Below, piece by piece: positions 43,499-52,199 of a stretch of DNA of 64,000 nucleotides. The notes beneath the pieces were generated by a model, which was given only the letters and a program-made list of their open reading frames with translations, was not told the origin of the DNA and did not search any database. The position numbers were made by a program, and so were the translations under genes. How positions within the stretch are numbered: the first letter of the stretch is position 1; each line of letters begins with the position of its first letter. Source of the DNA: Pseudomonas arsenicoxydans (GTDB lineage: Bacteria; Pseudomonadota; Gammaproteobacteria; Pseudomonadales; Pseudomonadaceae); the NCBI RefSeq assembly GCF_006438915.1, contig NZ_RCZE01000008.1:62001-126000 (forward strand). Direction: 5' to 3'.

Positions 43499-43569
43499 CG
43501 CAAACCTCGTCAAAGTAACCTCTAATGCCCTGAACTCTATCTGGGCTTTCTACCCAAGACTATCAGTGG

Positions 43570-43579
43570 CTATTAATAG
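43570..43579. promoter_or_regulatory. CTATTAATAG palindrome between mexS and mexT
   Basis: A perfect 10-base palindrome in the 268-base divergent region, with ATCAGTGG on one side and GTCGAC on the other. LysR-type regulators often bind such AT-centred dyads, so it is a candidate MexT site. It is only a motif match by eye. Confidence 0.35.
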
Positions 43580-43766
43580 TCGACATGCCTGTCATTGATT
43601 CCGCAGCACCGGCGACACCATCAAATGTCGTGAAAATCGAAGCGGCCCTTCAGGAAAAACTGAATTACACGGTGCAGAGTAGCAGCCTTTCCCCGTAAGA
43701 TTCATGCCGGCCATTGTTCTCATATGGCCGCTCTCGTCAAGCTTGATGACTCTGCCAGGACTCCAG

Positions 43767-44684
43767 ATGAATCGTAATGACCTGCGTCGTGTCGACCTGA
43801 ACCTGTTAATCGTTTTCGAAACATTGATGCACGAACGCAGCGTAACCCGCGCTGCAGAAAAACTGTTTCTCGGCCAGCCGGCCATCAGTGCGGCGCTTTC
43901 ACGCCTGCGCGGGCTGTTCGATGATCCGCTGTTCGTGCGCACCGGTCGCAGCATGGAGCCGTCTGCACGGGCGATAGAAATCTTCGCCCTGCTCTCCCCC
44001 GCGCTGGACTCGATTTCTACAGCCGTCAGCCGTGCAGCGGAGTTCGATCCGGCCACCAGCACGGCGGTGTTCCGCATTGGTCTGTCGGACGATGTCGAGT
44101 TCGCCCTGCTGCCGATGCTGCTTAAGCGCCTGCGTGCGGAATCCCCCGGGATCGTGCTGGTGGTGCGTCGCGCCAACTACATCCTGATGCCAAGTCTGTT
44201 GGCTTCGGGTGAGATTTCCATCGGCGTCAGCTACACCGCCGACCTGCCGGCCAACGCCAAGCGCAAAGTGCTGCGCCGCAGCATGCCCAAGCTATTGCGC
44301 GCCGACACCGTGCCGGGGCCGTTGAGCCTGGATGACTTCTGCGCCCGACCGCATGCATTGGTGTCGTTCGCCGGTGACCTGAGCGGCTTTATAGATGACG
44401 AATTGGAAAAGCTCGGGCGCAAGCGGCATGTCGTGCTGGCGGTGCCGCAGTTCAACGGGCTGAGCACACTCATCAGTGGCACCGACATTGTGGCGACCGT
44501 GCCGGATTACACCGCTGAAGCGTTGACAGCGGCTGGCGGTGTCCGGGCTGAAGACCCGCCGCTGCCGGTGCGCAGCTTTGAGTTGCACATGGCCTGGCGT
44601 GGGTCGCAGGATAATGATCCGGGCGAGCGTTGGTTAAGGTCGCGGATTCAGATGTTCTTTGGGGATCCGGATAGCCTGGCCTGA
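43767..44684 (+). CDS. mexT: LysR-type activator MexT
   Basis: 305-residue LysR regulator with an N-terminal winged helix (RRVDLNLLIVFETLMHERSVTRAAEKLFLGQPAISAALSRLR, here seen as TRAAEKL, GQPAISAALSRL) and a periplasmic-binding-like sensor domain. P. aeruginosa MexT is identical in layout and begins with the same MNRNDLRRVD. The active form of that protein lacks an 8-base duplication in this helix. Here the reading frame runs through FLGQPAISAAL intact. The start ATG 43767 has AGGA upstream; the open frame to 43704 is not used. It is divergent from mexS and directly upstream of mexE. Confidence 0.93.
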   Translation: MNRNDLRRVDLNLLIVFETLMHERSVTRAAEKLFLGQPAISAALSRLRGLFDDPLFVRTGRSMEPSARAIEIFALLSPALDSISTAVSRAAEFDPATSTAVFRIGLSDDVEFALLPMLLKRLRAESPGIVLVVRRANYILMPSLLASGEISIGVSYTADLPANAKRKVLRRSMPKLLRADTVPGPLSLDDFCARPHALVSFAGDLSGFIDDELEKLGRKRHVVLAVPQFNGLSTLISGTDIVATVPDYTAEALTAAGGVRAEDPPLPVRSFELHMAWRGSQDNDPGERWLRSRIQMFFGDPDSLA

Positions 44685-44713
44685 TCCTGAGTTTGTGTTG
44701 AGGCTCGCGGCCT

Positions 44714-44782
44714 CTTCGCGAGCAAGCCCGCTCCCACATTGGAATGCATTTCCCTGTGGGAGCGTGGCTTGCCCGCGATGGC
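44714..44782. repeat. REPIN between mexT and mexE
   Basis: CTTCGCGAGCAAGCCCGCTC near 44714 recurs in inverted form ending 44782, with a short spacer. It lies in the 311-base gap between the mexT stop and the mexE start. The rest of the gap holds the mexE promoter. Confidence 0.78.
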
Positions 44783-44833
44783 CACGACTCGGTCCCAAGT
44801 CTGTCCTTTGCATTCCCTGCAACACTGAATTGT

Positions 44834-44852
44834 CATCAATTCAATTGATCAC
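44834..44852 (+). promoter_or_regulatory. Candidate MexT box upstream of mexE
   Basis: ATCA-ATTCA-ATTGAT matches the first two parts of the MexT nod-box-like site (ATCA-N5-GTCGAT-N4-ACYAT) in P. aeruginosa, but the third part does not match. It lies about 145 bases upstream of the mexE start, a plausible place for an activator. The match is partial. Confidence 0.4.
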
Positions 44853-44995
44853 TGTTTAGCCAAAGGTGCATGCTAGAGAGCTCGCCCGAGCCTCATATCA
44901 TTCCGAATGATAGTTACCTTCGCTTCATTCGATTCGTGAGATACACCCTCGCCGCTCATCATCCGTCCATTCTCAATACATTGGCGGATGCATCC

Positions 44996-46249
44996 ATGGA
45001 ACAGTCACTCAAACATTTGCGCTTCCCATTGGCCATGTTGGCCGTACTGGTGATGAGCGCCTGCGGCAAGGCGCCGGAGTCTGCCGCGACCATGCCCGCG
45101 GCGAAGGTCAGCGTCGCCAAGGTGCTGGAACAACCGATCAACGAGTGGGACGAATTCACCGGGCGCCTTGAAGCTCCGGAAACCGTAGAAATTCGACCAC
45201 GGGTCTCCGGTCAGATTGATGACGTGGCGTTCACTGAAGGCGCACTGGTCAAGAAAGGTGACTTGCTGTTCCAGATCGACCCCCGTCCGTTCCAGGCTGA
45301 GGTCCGCCGCCTCGAAGCCCTGGTTGCCCAGTCCCGCGCCAACGCCACCCGCAGTGAAAACGAAGCCCAGCGCGGCGAGCGTCTCCGTACCAGCAACGCG
45401 ATCTCCGCCGAACTGGCCGATTCGCGTACCAGCGCCGCTCAAGAAGCCCGCGCCGCTGTCGGTGCCCTGCAAGCGCAACTGGATCTGGCCAAACTGAACT
45501 TGAGCTTCACCCGCGTCACGGCGCCAATCAGTGGGCGCGTCAGCCGCGCGGAAATCACCGCGGGCAACCTGGTGACCGCCGACACCACGCCGCTGACCAG
45601 CGTCGTTTCCACCGATAAGGTCTACGCTTACTTCGACGCTGACGAGCGTGTATTCCTCAAGTACACCCAACTCGCTCGCCAGGGCAAACGCGGCGCCACC
45701 ACCCCGGTTTACATGGGCCTGTCCAACGAAGACGGCAACCCGCACCAAGGCGTGATGAACTTCGTCGACAACCAGGTCAATCCGAAAACCGGTACCATCC
45801 GTGGTCGCGCAGTCTTCGACAACGCCGATGGTAGCTACACCCCGGGCCTTTATGCGCGTCTGAAACTGGTCGGTAGCGGCACTTACTCCGCCGTGCTGAT
45901 AAACGACGAAGCCGTTGGTACCGATCTGGGGAAAAAATTCGTGCTGGTGATGGATGCCGACAACAAAACGGCCTACCGCGCCGTCGAACTGGGACCGAAG
46001 ATCGAAGGTTTGCGCATCGTGCGCAACGGCCTGAACAAGGATGACACCGTCATCGTCAAGGGTCTGCAACGGGTTCGCCCTGGCTCGCCGGTCACCCCTG
46101 AAGTGATCCCGATGGCCAGCGAACAAACCCTCGCGGCCCTGGCTCAACAACGACAAGCGCTGGAAGCCAGCAACCTGCCCCAAGTCGCACCTGCCAAGGT
46201 CGCGCCGGGTGAGGTTGTGAAACTGGCTGCTGCGACTCCACGCGGTTAA
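44996..46249 (+). CDS. mexE: RND efflux membrane-fusion protein MexE
   Basis: 417-residue periplasmic adaptor lipoprotein. The lipobox ends VMSAC with Cys23, and the mature protein has the MexE run AATMPAAKVSVAKVLEQP, the lipoyl domain (DPRPFQAEV), a helical hairpin and a VYAYFDADERV segment. It joins MexF to OprN for export of chloramphenicol, fluoroquinolones and quorum-signal precursors in relatives. The start ATG 44996 gives the same MEQSLKHLRFPLA N-terminus as P. aeruginosa. The open frame upstream to 44870 is not used. First gene of the mexEF-oprN operon, 16 bases before mexF. Confidence 0.95.
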   Translation: MEQSLKHLRFPLAMLAVLVMSACGKAPESAATMPAAKVSVAKVLEQPINEWDEFTGRLEAPETVEIRPRVSGQIDDVAFTEGALVKKGDLLFQIDPRPFQAEVRRLEALVAQSRANATRSENEAQRGERLRTSNAISAELADSRTSAAQEARAAVGALQAQLDLAKLNLSFTRVTAPISGRVSRAEITAGNLVTADTTPLTSVVSTDKVYAYFDADERVFLKYTQLARQGKRGATTPVYMGLSNEDGNPHQGVMNFVDNQVNPKTGTIRGRAVFDNADGSYTPGLYARLKLVGSGTYSAVLINDEAVGTDLGKKFVLVMDADNKTAYRAVELGPKIEGLRIVRNGLNKDDTVIVKGLQRVRPGSPVTPEVIPMASEQTLAALAQQRQALEASNLPQVAPAKVAPGEVVKLAAATPRG

Positions 46250-46265
46250 GGGAGCAACAACTGCG

Positions 46266-49200
46266 ATGAATTTTTCCCAATTCTTCATTTCACGGCCGAT
46301 CTTCGCAGCGGTGCTGTCGCTGCTGATCCTGATCGCCGGCGCCATCTCGCTGTTCCAATTGCCGATCAGCGAATACCCGGAAGTCGTACCACCCACCGTT
46401 GTGGTCCGCGCCAACTTCCCGGGTGCCAACCCTAAAGTCATCGGTGAAACCGTGGCCGCTCCGCTGGAGCAAGCCATCACCGGCGTCGAGAACATGCTGT
46501 ACATGTCCTCGCAGTCCACCGCTGACGGCAAGATCACCCTGACCATCACCTTCGCGCTGGGCACTGACCTGGACAACGCCCAGGTGCAGGTGCAGAACCG
46601 GGTGACCCGTACCGAGCCGAAACTTCCAGAAGAAGTGACGCGCATCGGTATCACTGTCGACAAGGCTTCGCCCGACCTGACCATGGTTGTGCACTTGACC
46701 TCGCCGGACAAACGCTACGACATGCTTTACCTGTCCAACTACGCCCTGCTGAACATCAAGGATGAGCTGGCGCGTCTGGGCGGTGTCGGTGACGTGCAAT
46801 TGTTCGGTATGGGTGATTACTCGTTGCGCGTCTGGCTCGATCCGAACAAGACCGCGTCACGTAACCTGACCGCAACCGATGTGGTGAGCGCGATTCGTGA
46901 GCAGAACCGTCAAGTGGCCGCCGGTGCACTGGGCGCTCCACCTGCGCCTAATGCCACCGCGTTCCAGCTGTCGGTCAACACTCAGGGTCGTCTGGTTTCT
47001 GAAGAAGAGTTCGAGAACATCATCATTCGCTCCGGCGATAACGGTGAAATCACCCGCCTGAAAGACATTGCCCGCGTTGAGCTGGGCTCCAGCCAATATG
47101 CACTGCGTTCGTTGCTGAACAACCAACCGGCGGTGGCGATCCCGATCTTCCAGCGCCCGGGCTCCAACGCCATCGAGATCTCCAACGAAGTTCGGGCGAA
47201 GATGGCCGAACTGAAGAAGAACTTCCCGGAAGGCATGGACTTCAGCATCGTCTATGACCCGACGATCTTCGTGCGCGGTTCCATCGAGGCGGTGGTTCAC
47301 ACCCTCTTTGAAGCACTGATCCTCGTTGTCCTGGTAGTGATCCTGTTCCTGCAAACCTGGCGTGCCTCGATCATTCCATTGGTGGCGGTGCCGGTTTCGC
47401 TGATCGGTACGTTTGCCGTGATGCACCTGTTCGGCTTCTCGCTGAACGCCCTGTCGCTGTTTGGTCTGGTACTCGCCATCGGTATCGTGGTCGATGACGC
47501 GATCGTGGTGGTGGAGAACGTCGAACGAAACATTGGACTGGGACTGACACCGGTCGAAGCCACCAAGCGTGCCATGCGTGAAGTGACCGGCCCGATCATC
47601 GCGACAGCGCTGGTACTGTGTGCGGTGTTTATCCCGGCGGCGTTCATTTCAGGCCTTACTGGCCAGTTTTACAAACAGTTCGCCTTGACCATTGCGATCT
47701 CAACCGTGATCTCGGCGTTCAACTCGCTGACCCTGTCGCCGGCACTGGCTGCCGTCTTGCTGAAAAGTCATGACGCGCCGAAGGATCGTTTCTCCAAGGT
47801 CCTCGACAAGATCTTCGGTGGCTGGTTGTTCCGTCCGTTCAACCGTTTCTTTGACAAGGCCAGCCATGGTTACGTCGGCACCGTGGGCCGGGTTATCCGC
47901 AGCAGCGGCATTGCCTTGCTCCTGTACGCAGGCTTGATGGTGTTGACCTTCTTCGGTTTCGCCCACACCCCGACCGGTTTCGTACCCGGCCAGGACAAGC
48001 AATACCTGGTGGCCTTCGCTCAATTGCCGGATGCGGCGAGCCTGGACCGTACCGAAAACGTGATCAAACGCATGTCCGACCTGGCCCTGAAACAGCCTGG
48101 TGTGGAAAGTGCGGTGGCCTTCCCCGGCCTGTCGATCAATGGTTTTACCAACAGTCCTAACGCCGGCATCGTGTTCGTGACCCTGAAACCGTTCGACGAG
48201 CGCAAGGACCCGAGCATGTCCGCTGGTGCCATTGCCGGTGCCTTGAACGGCCAGTTCGCCGGGATTCAAGAGGCCTACATGGCGATCTTCCCGCCCCCGC
48301 CGGTACAAGGCTTGGGCACCATTGGTGGTTTCCGCCTGCAAATCGAAGACCGGGGCAACCTGGGCTACGACGAGCTGTACAAAGAAACCATGAACATCAT
48401 CAACAAAAGCCACAACGTGCCGGAACTGGCCGGCCTGTTCACCAGTTACACCGTGAACGTGCCGCAGGTTGATGCCGCCATCGACCGGGAAAAAGCCAAG
48501 ACTCACGGCGTGGCCGTCAGTGACATCTTCGACACCCTGCAGATCTACCTGGGTTCGCTGTATGCCAACGACTTCAACCGCTTCGGTCGTACCTATCAGG
48601 TCAACGTTCAGGCTGAACAACAATTCCGCCTTGAACCGGACCAGATCGGTCAGCTGAAAGTGCGCAACAACAAAGGCGAAATGATCCCGCTGGCGACCTT
48701 CATCAAGGTCAGCGACACCTCGGGGCCGGACCGCGTGATGCACTACAACGGCTTCATCACTGCTGAAATCAACGGTGCAGCAGCCCCGGGCTACAGCTCT
48801 GGCCAGGCCGAAAAAGCCATCGAGAAACTGCTCAAGGATGAACTTCCTAACGGCATGACCTACGAATGGACCGACCTGACCTACCAGCAGATTCTGTCCG
48901 GCAACACCGCGCTGTTCGTGTTCCCGCTCTGCGTACTGCTGGCGTTCCTGGTACTTGCGGCACAGTACGAAAGCTGGAGCCTGCCATTGGCGGTGATCCT
49001 GATCGTACCGATGACGTTGCTGTCGGCCATTACCGGGGTGATTGCTTCGGGCGGCGACAACAACATCTTCACCCAGATCGGCTTGATCGTACTGGTGGGG
49101 CTTGCGTGTAAGAACGCGATCCTGATCGTCGAATTTGCCAAGGACAAACAGCAGGACGAAGGCATGAGCCCGCTCGCCGCGGTGCTGGAAGCTTGCCGCT

Positions 49201-49457
49201 TGCGTCTGCGTCCGATCCTGATGACCTCGTTCGCGTTCATCATGGGTGTTGTGCCTCTGGTGTTCTCCAGCGGTGCCGGTGCCGAAATGCGTCACGCCAT
49301 GGGTGTGGCGGTGTTCTCCGGGATGCTCGGGGTGACCTTCTTCGGTCTGTTGCTGACGCCAGTGTTCTACGTATTGATTCGTAACTTTGTGGAGCGCGGT
49401 GAAAAGCGCAAAGCGGCCAAGGCGCTGAATCTTCAAAAGCAACTGGAGTCGCAATAA
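46266..49457 (+). CDS. mexF: RND efflux pump MexF
   Basis: 1063-residue inner-membrane drug/proton antiporter, near-identical in length to P. aeruginosa MexF (1062). It has 12 membrane segments, two large periplasmic loops and the proton-relay aspartate pair in LAIGIVVDDAIVVVENVER. The N-terminus MNFSQFFISRPIFAAVLS is typical of the family. Its stop codon overlaps the oprN start as TAATG, so OprN translation is probably coupled. Substrates in relatives include chloramphenicol, quinolones and trimethoprim. Confidence 0.97.
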   Translation: MNFSQFFISRPIFAAVLSLLILIAGAISLFQLPISEYPEVVPPTVVVRANFPGANPKVIGETVAAPLEQAITGVENMLYMSSQSTADGKITLTITFALGTDLDNAQVQVQNRVTRTEPKLPEEVTRIGITVDKASPDLTMVVHLTSPDKRYDMLYLSNYALLNIKDELARLGGVGDVQLFGMGDYSLRVWLDPNKTASRNLTATDVVSAIREQNRQVAAGALGAPPAPNATAFQLSVNTQGRLVSEEEFENIIIRSGDNGEITRLKDIARVELGSSQYALRSLLNNQPAVAIPIFQRPGSNAIEISNEVRAKMAELKKNFPEGMDFSIVYDPTIFVRGSIEAVVHTLFEALILVVLVVILFLQTWRASIIPLVAVPVSLIGTFAVMHLFGFSLNALSLFGLVLAIGIVVDDAIVVVENVERNIGLGLTPVEATKRAMREVTGPIIATALVLCAVFIPAAFISGLTGQFYKQFALTIAISTVISAFNSLTLSPALAAVLLKSHDAPKDRFSKVLDKIFGGWLFRPFNRFFDKASHGYVGTVGRVIRSSGIALLLYAGLMVLTFFGFAHTPTGFVPGQDKQYLVAFAQLPDAASLDRTENVIKRMSDLALKQPGVESAVAFPGLSINGFTNSPNAGIVFVTLKPFDERKDPSMSAGAIAGALNGQFAGIQEAYMAIFPPPPVQGLGTIGGFRLQIEDRGNLGYDELYKETMNIINKSHNVPELAGLFTSYTVNVPQVDAAIDREKAKTHGVAVSDIFDTLQIYLGSLYANDFNRFGRTYQVNVQAEQQFRLEPDQIGQLKVRNNKGEMIPLATFIKVSDTSGPDRVMHYNGFITAEINGAAAPGYSSGQAEKAIEKLLKDELPNGMTYEWTDLTYQQILSGNTALFVFPLCVLLAFLVLAAQYESWSLPLAVILIVPMTLLSAITGVIASGGDNNIFTQIGLIVLVGLACKNAILIVEFAKDKQQDEGMSPLAAVLEACRLRLRPILMTSFAFIMGVVPLVFSSGAGAEMRHAMGVAVFSGMLGVTFFGLLLTPVFYVLIRNFVERGEKRKAAKALNLQKQLESQ

Positions 49458-50878
49458 TGAGCCTGAAAGCCTTCCTGCCGAGCCTGCTGGTCCTGGCCCT
49501 GAGTGCCTGTGCCGTAGGCCCGGACTACAAGACTCCAGTCACTGAACCGGCCCATATCACCACTGCTACCGATGGCGCTGCCGGCCAGAAAAATTTCGAT
49601 CGCTCGCACTTCGAAGGCATCTGGTGGCAGCAGTTCGAGGACCCGACCCTTAATCAGTTGGTGACTCAATCGCTGCAAGGAAACCGTGATTTGCGTGTGG
49701 CCTTCGCCCGCTGGAAAGCGGCCCGGGCGATTCGCGATGACATCAGCAATGACGCCATGCCGACCATCACCAGCCGGGCCAGTAGCGCTCTGGGCAAGGC
49801 GCAAATCCCGGGTGAGACCACGAAACGGGTCAACATCGAACGCTACGACCTGGGCCTCGACATGGCGTGGGAGATCGACCTGTTTGGCCGTATCCAGCGC
49901 AACCTGGAATCGGCCAACGCCGAGCAGCAAGCCATCGAGGCTGATCTGTACCAACTGCAAGTCACCATGATTGCCGAACTGGTGGATTCCTACGGCCAGC
50001 TGCGTGGTGCGCAACTGCGCGAAAAAATCGCCTTGGCTAACCTGGAGAACCAACAGGAGTCGCGCAAGATCACCATCAGCTTGCGTGATGCCGGCGTCGG
50101 CGATCAGTTGGACGTAGAGCGCGCCGATGCGCGTCTGGCGTCCGTCGAAGCCAGCGTGCCGCAATTGCAGGCCGAACAGGTTCGGCAGAAAAACCGTATC
50201 GCCACCCTGCTGGGTGAGCGCCCGGACAAGCTGACTGTGGACCTGGGTCCAAAAAACCTGCCGGCCATCGCTAAAGCGCTGCCGATTGGCGATCCCGGTC
50301 AACTGCTGCAACGGCGTCCGGACATCCGCAGCGCCGAGCGCAAACTGGCGTCTGCCACCGCCCGTATCGGCGTGGCCACGGCTGATTTGTTCCCACAGGT
50401 CAACCTCAGCGGTTTCCTTGGCTTTACGGCAGGACGGGGTTCGCAAATCGGTTCCTCCGCAGCAAACGCCTGGGCATTGGCCCCAAGCATTACTTGGGCC
50501 GCGTTTGACCTGGGCAGTGTGAAGGCCCGTATACGCGGTGCGGATGCGGACGCCGAAGGCGCACTGGCCAGCTACGAGCAGCAAGTGCTGTTGGCACTGG
50601 AAGAGTCGGAAAACGCGTTTAGCGATTACGGTAAACGTCAGCAACGCTTGATCTCACTGATTCGTCAGAGCGAGTCGAGCCGTGCCGCCGCCGACCTGGC
50701 CGAAATTCGCTACCGCGAAGGCACGGCGGACTTCCTCGTCCTGCTGGACGCTCAGCGCGAGCGACTGGCGGCCGAAGACACTCAGGCACAGGCCGAAACT
50801 GATCTGTATAGCGGCATTGTCGCGATTTACAAAGCCCTTGGCGGTGGCTGGCAACCGGAGACAGTCGCCAGCAAGTAA
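49457..50878 (+). CDS. oprN: RND efflux outer-membrane channel OprN
   Basis: 473-residue outer-membrane lipoprotein (P. aeruginosa OprN is 472). The lipobox LSAC places the lipidated cysteine at residue 18, followed by AVGPDYKTP as in the NodT/OprM family. Two tandem outer-membrane-factor repeats with long helices follow (for example DLGLDMAWEIDLFGR and ITWAAFDLGSVKARI). It completes the MexEF-OprN pump. The start overlaps the mexF stop by one base. A strong terminator follows about 50 bases on. Confidence 0.96.
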   Translation: MSLKAFLPSLLVLALSACAVGPDYKTPVTEPAHITTATDGAAGQKNFDRSHFEGIWWQQFEDPTLNQLVTQSLQGNRDLRVAFARWKAARAIRDDISNDAMPTITSRASSALGKAQIPGETTKRVNIERYDLGLDMAWEIDLFGRIQRNLESANAEQQAIEADLYQLQVTMIAELVDSYGQLRGAQLREKIALANLENQQESRKITISLRDAGVGDQLDVERADARLASVEASVPQLQAEQVRQKNRIATLLGERPDKLTVDLGPKNLPAIAKALPIGDPGQLLQRRPDIRSAERKLASATARIGVATADLFPQVNLSGFLGFTAGRGSQIGSSAANAWALAPSITWAAFDLGSVKARIRGADADAEGALASYEQQVLLALEESENAFSDYGKRQQRLISLIRQSESSRAAADLAEIRYREGTADFLVLLDAQRERLAAEDTQAQAETDLYSGIVAIYKALGGGWQPETVASK

Positions 50879-50925
50879 ATTGTTAAAGAGCTCCTTTGGT
50901 TGGTCGCAACCAACCCATTTTTTAG

Positions 50926-50958
50926 CCCCGCGCCTCATTCGGTCGCGGGGTTTTTTTT
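50926..50958 (+). terminator. Rho-independent terminator of mexEF-oprN
   Basis: CCCCGCG and CGCGGGG arms around a loop, followed by eight Ts. It ends the mexE-mexF-oprN operon on the plus strand. Confidence 0.9.
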
Positions 50959-50988
50959 CGCCTGCTGATCCTCCAACCCACCACAATC

Positions 50989-51027
50989 CCCTGTAGGAGC
51001 CGAGCTTGCTCCGGCTCCTACAGAGGG
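50989..51027. repeat. Short palindrome between convergent operons
   Basis: CCCTGTAGGAGCCGAGC pairs with GCTCCGGCTCCTACAGAGGG around CTT. It is a single-unit REP-like hairpin two bases from the HlyD-gene stop, and could stop transcription of that operon too. Confidence 0.7.
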
Positions 51028-51028
51028 G

Positions 51029-51994
51029 TTAGCGGTTATCTCGGGTATTGCGGTTTTCGAGGACGGTTACGGTGGCGGTTGTACCGGCGCGCAGGAGGTT
51101 TTTGCCGGCATAGTCATCATCAATCTTTATTCGTACCGGCACCCGTTGCGCCAGTTTGACCCAGGTGTAGCTGGGGTTGATGTTGGCCAATAAGCGGCCA
51201 CCGGGGAGGTTTTCCCGGTCGGCGATGGCGAAAGCGATGCTTTGCACGGTGCCACCAAAGGATTCGCCGCTCATCAATTCGATGTCGACCCGGTCACCCT
51301 CTGCGATTCGCGGCAACTTGGTCTCTTCGAAGTAACCGCTGACATAAAACGAATCGCTGTCCACCAGTGCCAACAACGGGCTGCCAGCGGAGGCATAGTC
51401 GCCCTGACGGGTCAGCAAGTTGGTGACAAAACCGGTGACGGGCGATTCGACGCGAGTGCGCTGCAAGTCCAGTTCGGACTGGGTCAGTGCCGCGATGGCC
51501 AGTTGCACGTTGGCTTGGGCCAAAACGAGGATGGCCTGGTTACGGAGCAGATCGGCCTCTGCCACGGACACTTCCGTGCTGGCTTTTTCCCATTCTTCGC
51601 CAGAGACGGCCGAGCGCTCCTTCAGCGTACGCCGCCGATGTTCCTCACTTTGCCGCTGTTTGAGCAGCGCTTCGCTCGCGACGATCGCTGCCTGTGATTG
51701 TCCTAACGAAGCTTTCGCCACTTCCACTGACCGTTTGGAATGCTCCACTGCCAGGGTGTACCGAGCCGGGTCGATTTCCAGCAGCAACTGGCCTTTCTCG
51801 ACATGCTGGTTGTCTTGGACACCCAGCTTGACGATGCGCCCCGAGACATCGGCAGACAACGTCACCACGTCTGCGCGAACCCGTGCGTCCCGGGTCCAGG
51901 GAGCACGGGTGTAATGCTCCCAGGCAAACCAGCCCAGAATGAACGCCAGCAGGACAATGATGAGAGTGGCGAGTCGGGGAAGGATCTTCTTCAT
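51029..51994 (-). CDS. HlyD-family efflux adaptor (AaeA/EmrA-like)
   Basis: 321-residue membrane-fusion protein with one N-terminal membrane segment (LATLIIVLLAFILGWFAWEHY), a lipoyl half (TRDARVRADVVTLSADVSG, then NQHVEKGQLLLEIDPARY), a coiled coil and the second lipoyl half with RVESPVTGFVTNLLTRQGDYASAG. This matches AaeA, the partner of the aromatic-acid exporter AaeB. It lies four bases after the DUF1656 gene and closes a three-gene operon. Likely to export aromatic carboxylic acids or similar compounds; the substrate is inferred. Confidence 0.88.
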   Translation of the reverse strand: MKKILPRLATLIIVLLAFILGWFAWEHYTRAPWTRDARVRADVVTLSADVSGRIVKLGVQDNQHVEKGQLLLEIDPARYTLAVEHSKRSVEVAKASLGQSQAAIVASEALLKQRQSEEHRRRTLKERSAVSGEEWEKASTEVSVAEADLLRNQAILVLAQANVQLAIAALTQSELDLQRTRVESPVTGFVTNLLTRQGDYASAGSPLLALVDSDSFYVSGYFEETKLPRIAEGDRVDIELMSGESFGGTVQSIAFAIADRENLPGGRLLANINPSYTWVKLAQRVPVRIKIDDDYAGKNLLRAGTTATVTVLENRNTRDNR

Positions 51995-51998
51995 GGCA

Positions 51999-52199
51999 TC
52001 AGGCTCCCATTACCAGAATCAGCGCCGCGCACACGCAGGCATACAACGCGCCCTCGAATAAAGCTTCATGCCAGACGAAACGCAGTACGCCGAGGCGGCG
52101 CAAACCCCAGTCCAGCGCCAGAAAAATCGGCAGCGCCAATAACAGCGCCTGAGCAATTGGCGGTAGATACACGCCACCCAGTTCAAAATCAATGGGCAA
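51999..52199 (-). CDS. DUF1656 small membrane protein (AaeX-like)
   Basis: 66-residue protein with two hydrophobic segments (residues ~14-31 and ~45-64) and the family N-terminus DFELGGVYLPPI. AaeX/YtcA-type proteins accompany AaeA-AaeB pumps; their role is unknown. The start ATG 52199 overlaps the end of the FUSC gene by 11 bases and the HlyD gene follows four bases later, so all three are one operon. Confidence 0.88.
   Translation of the reverse strand: MPIDFELGGVYLPPIAQALLLALPIFLALDWGLRRLGVLRFVWHEALFEGALYACVCAALILVMGA

Noticed and set aside
47700..49454. A 584-codon minus-strand frame opposite mexF
   Set aside because: Antisense to a textbook RND pump gene; composition of a shadow frame.
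42476..50878. Idea that the mex locus is a recently acquired resistance island
   Set aside because: Gene order, lengths and overlaps match the native P. aeruginosa locus, and base composition looks like the rest of the window.
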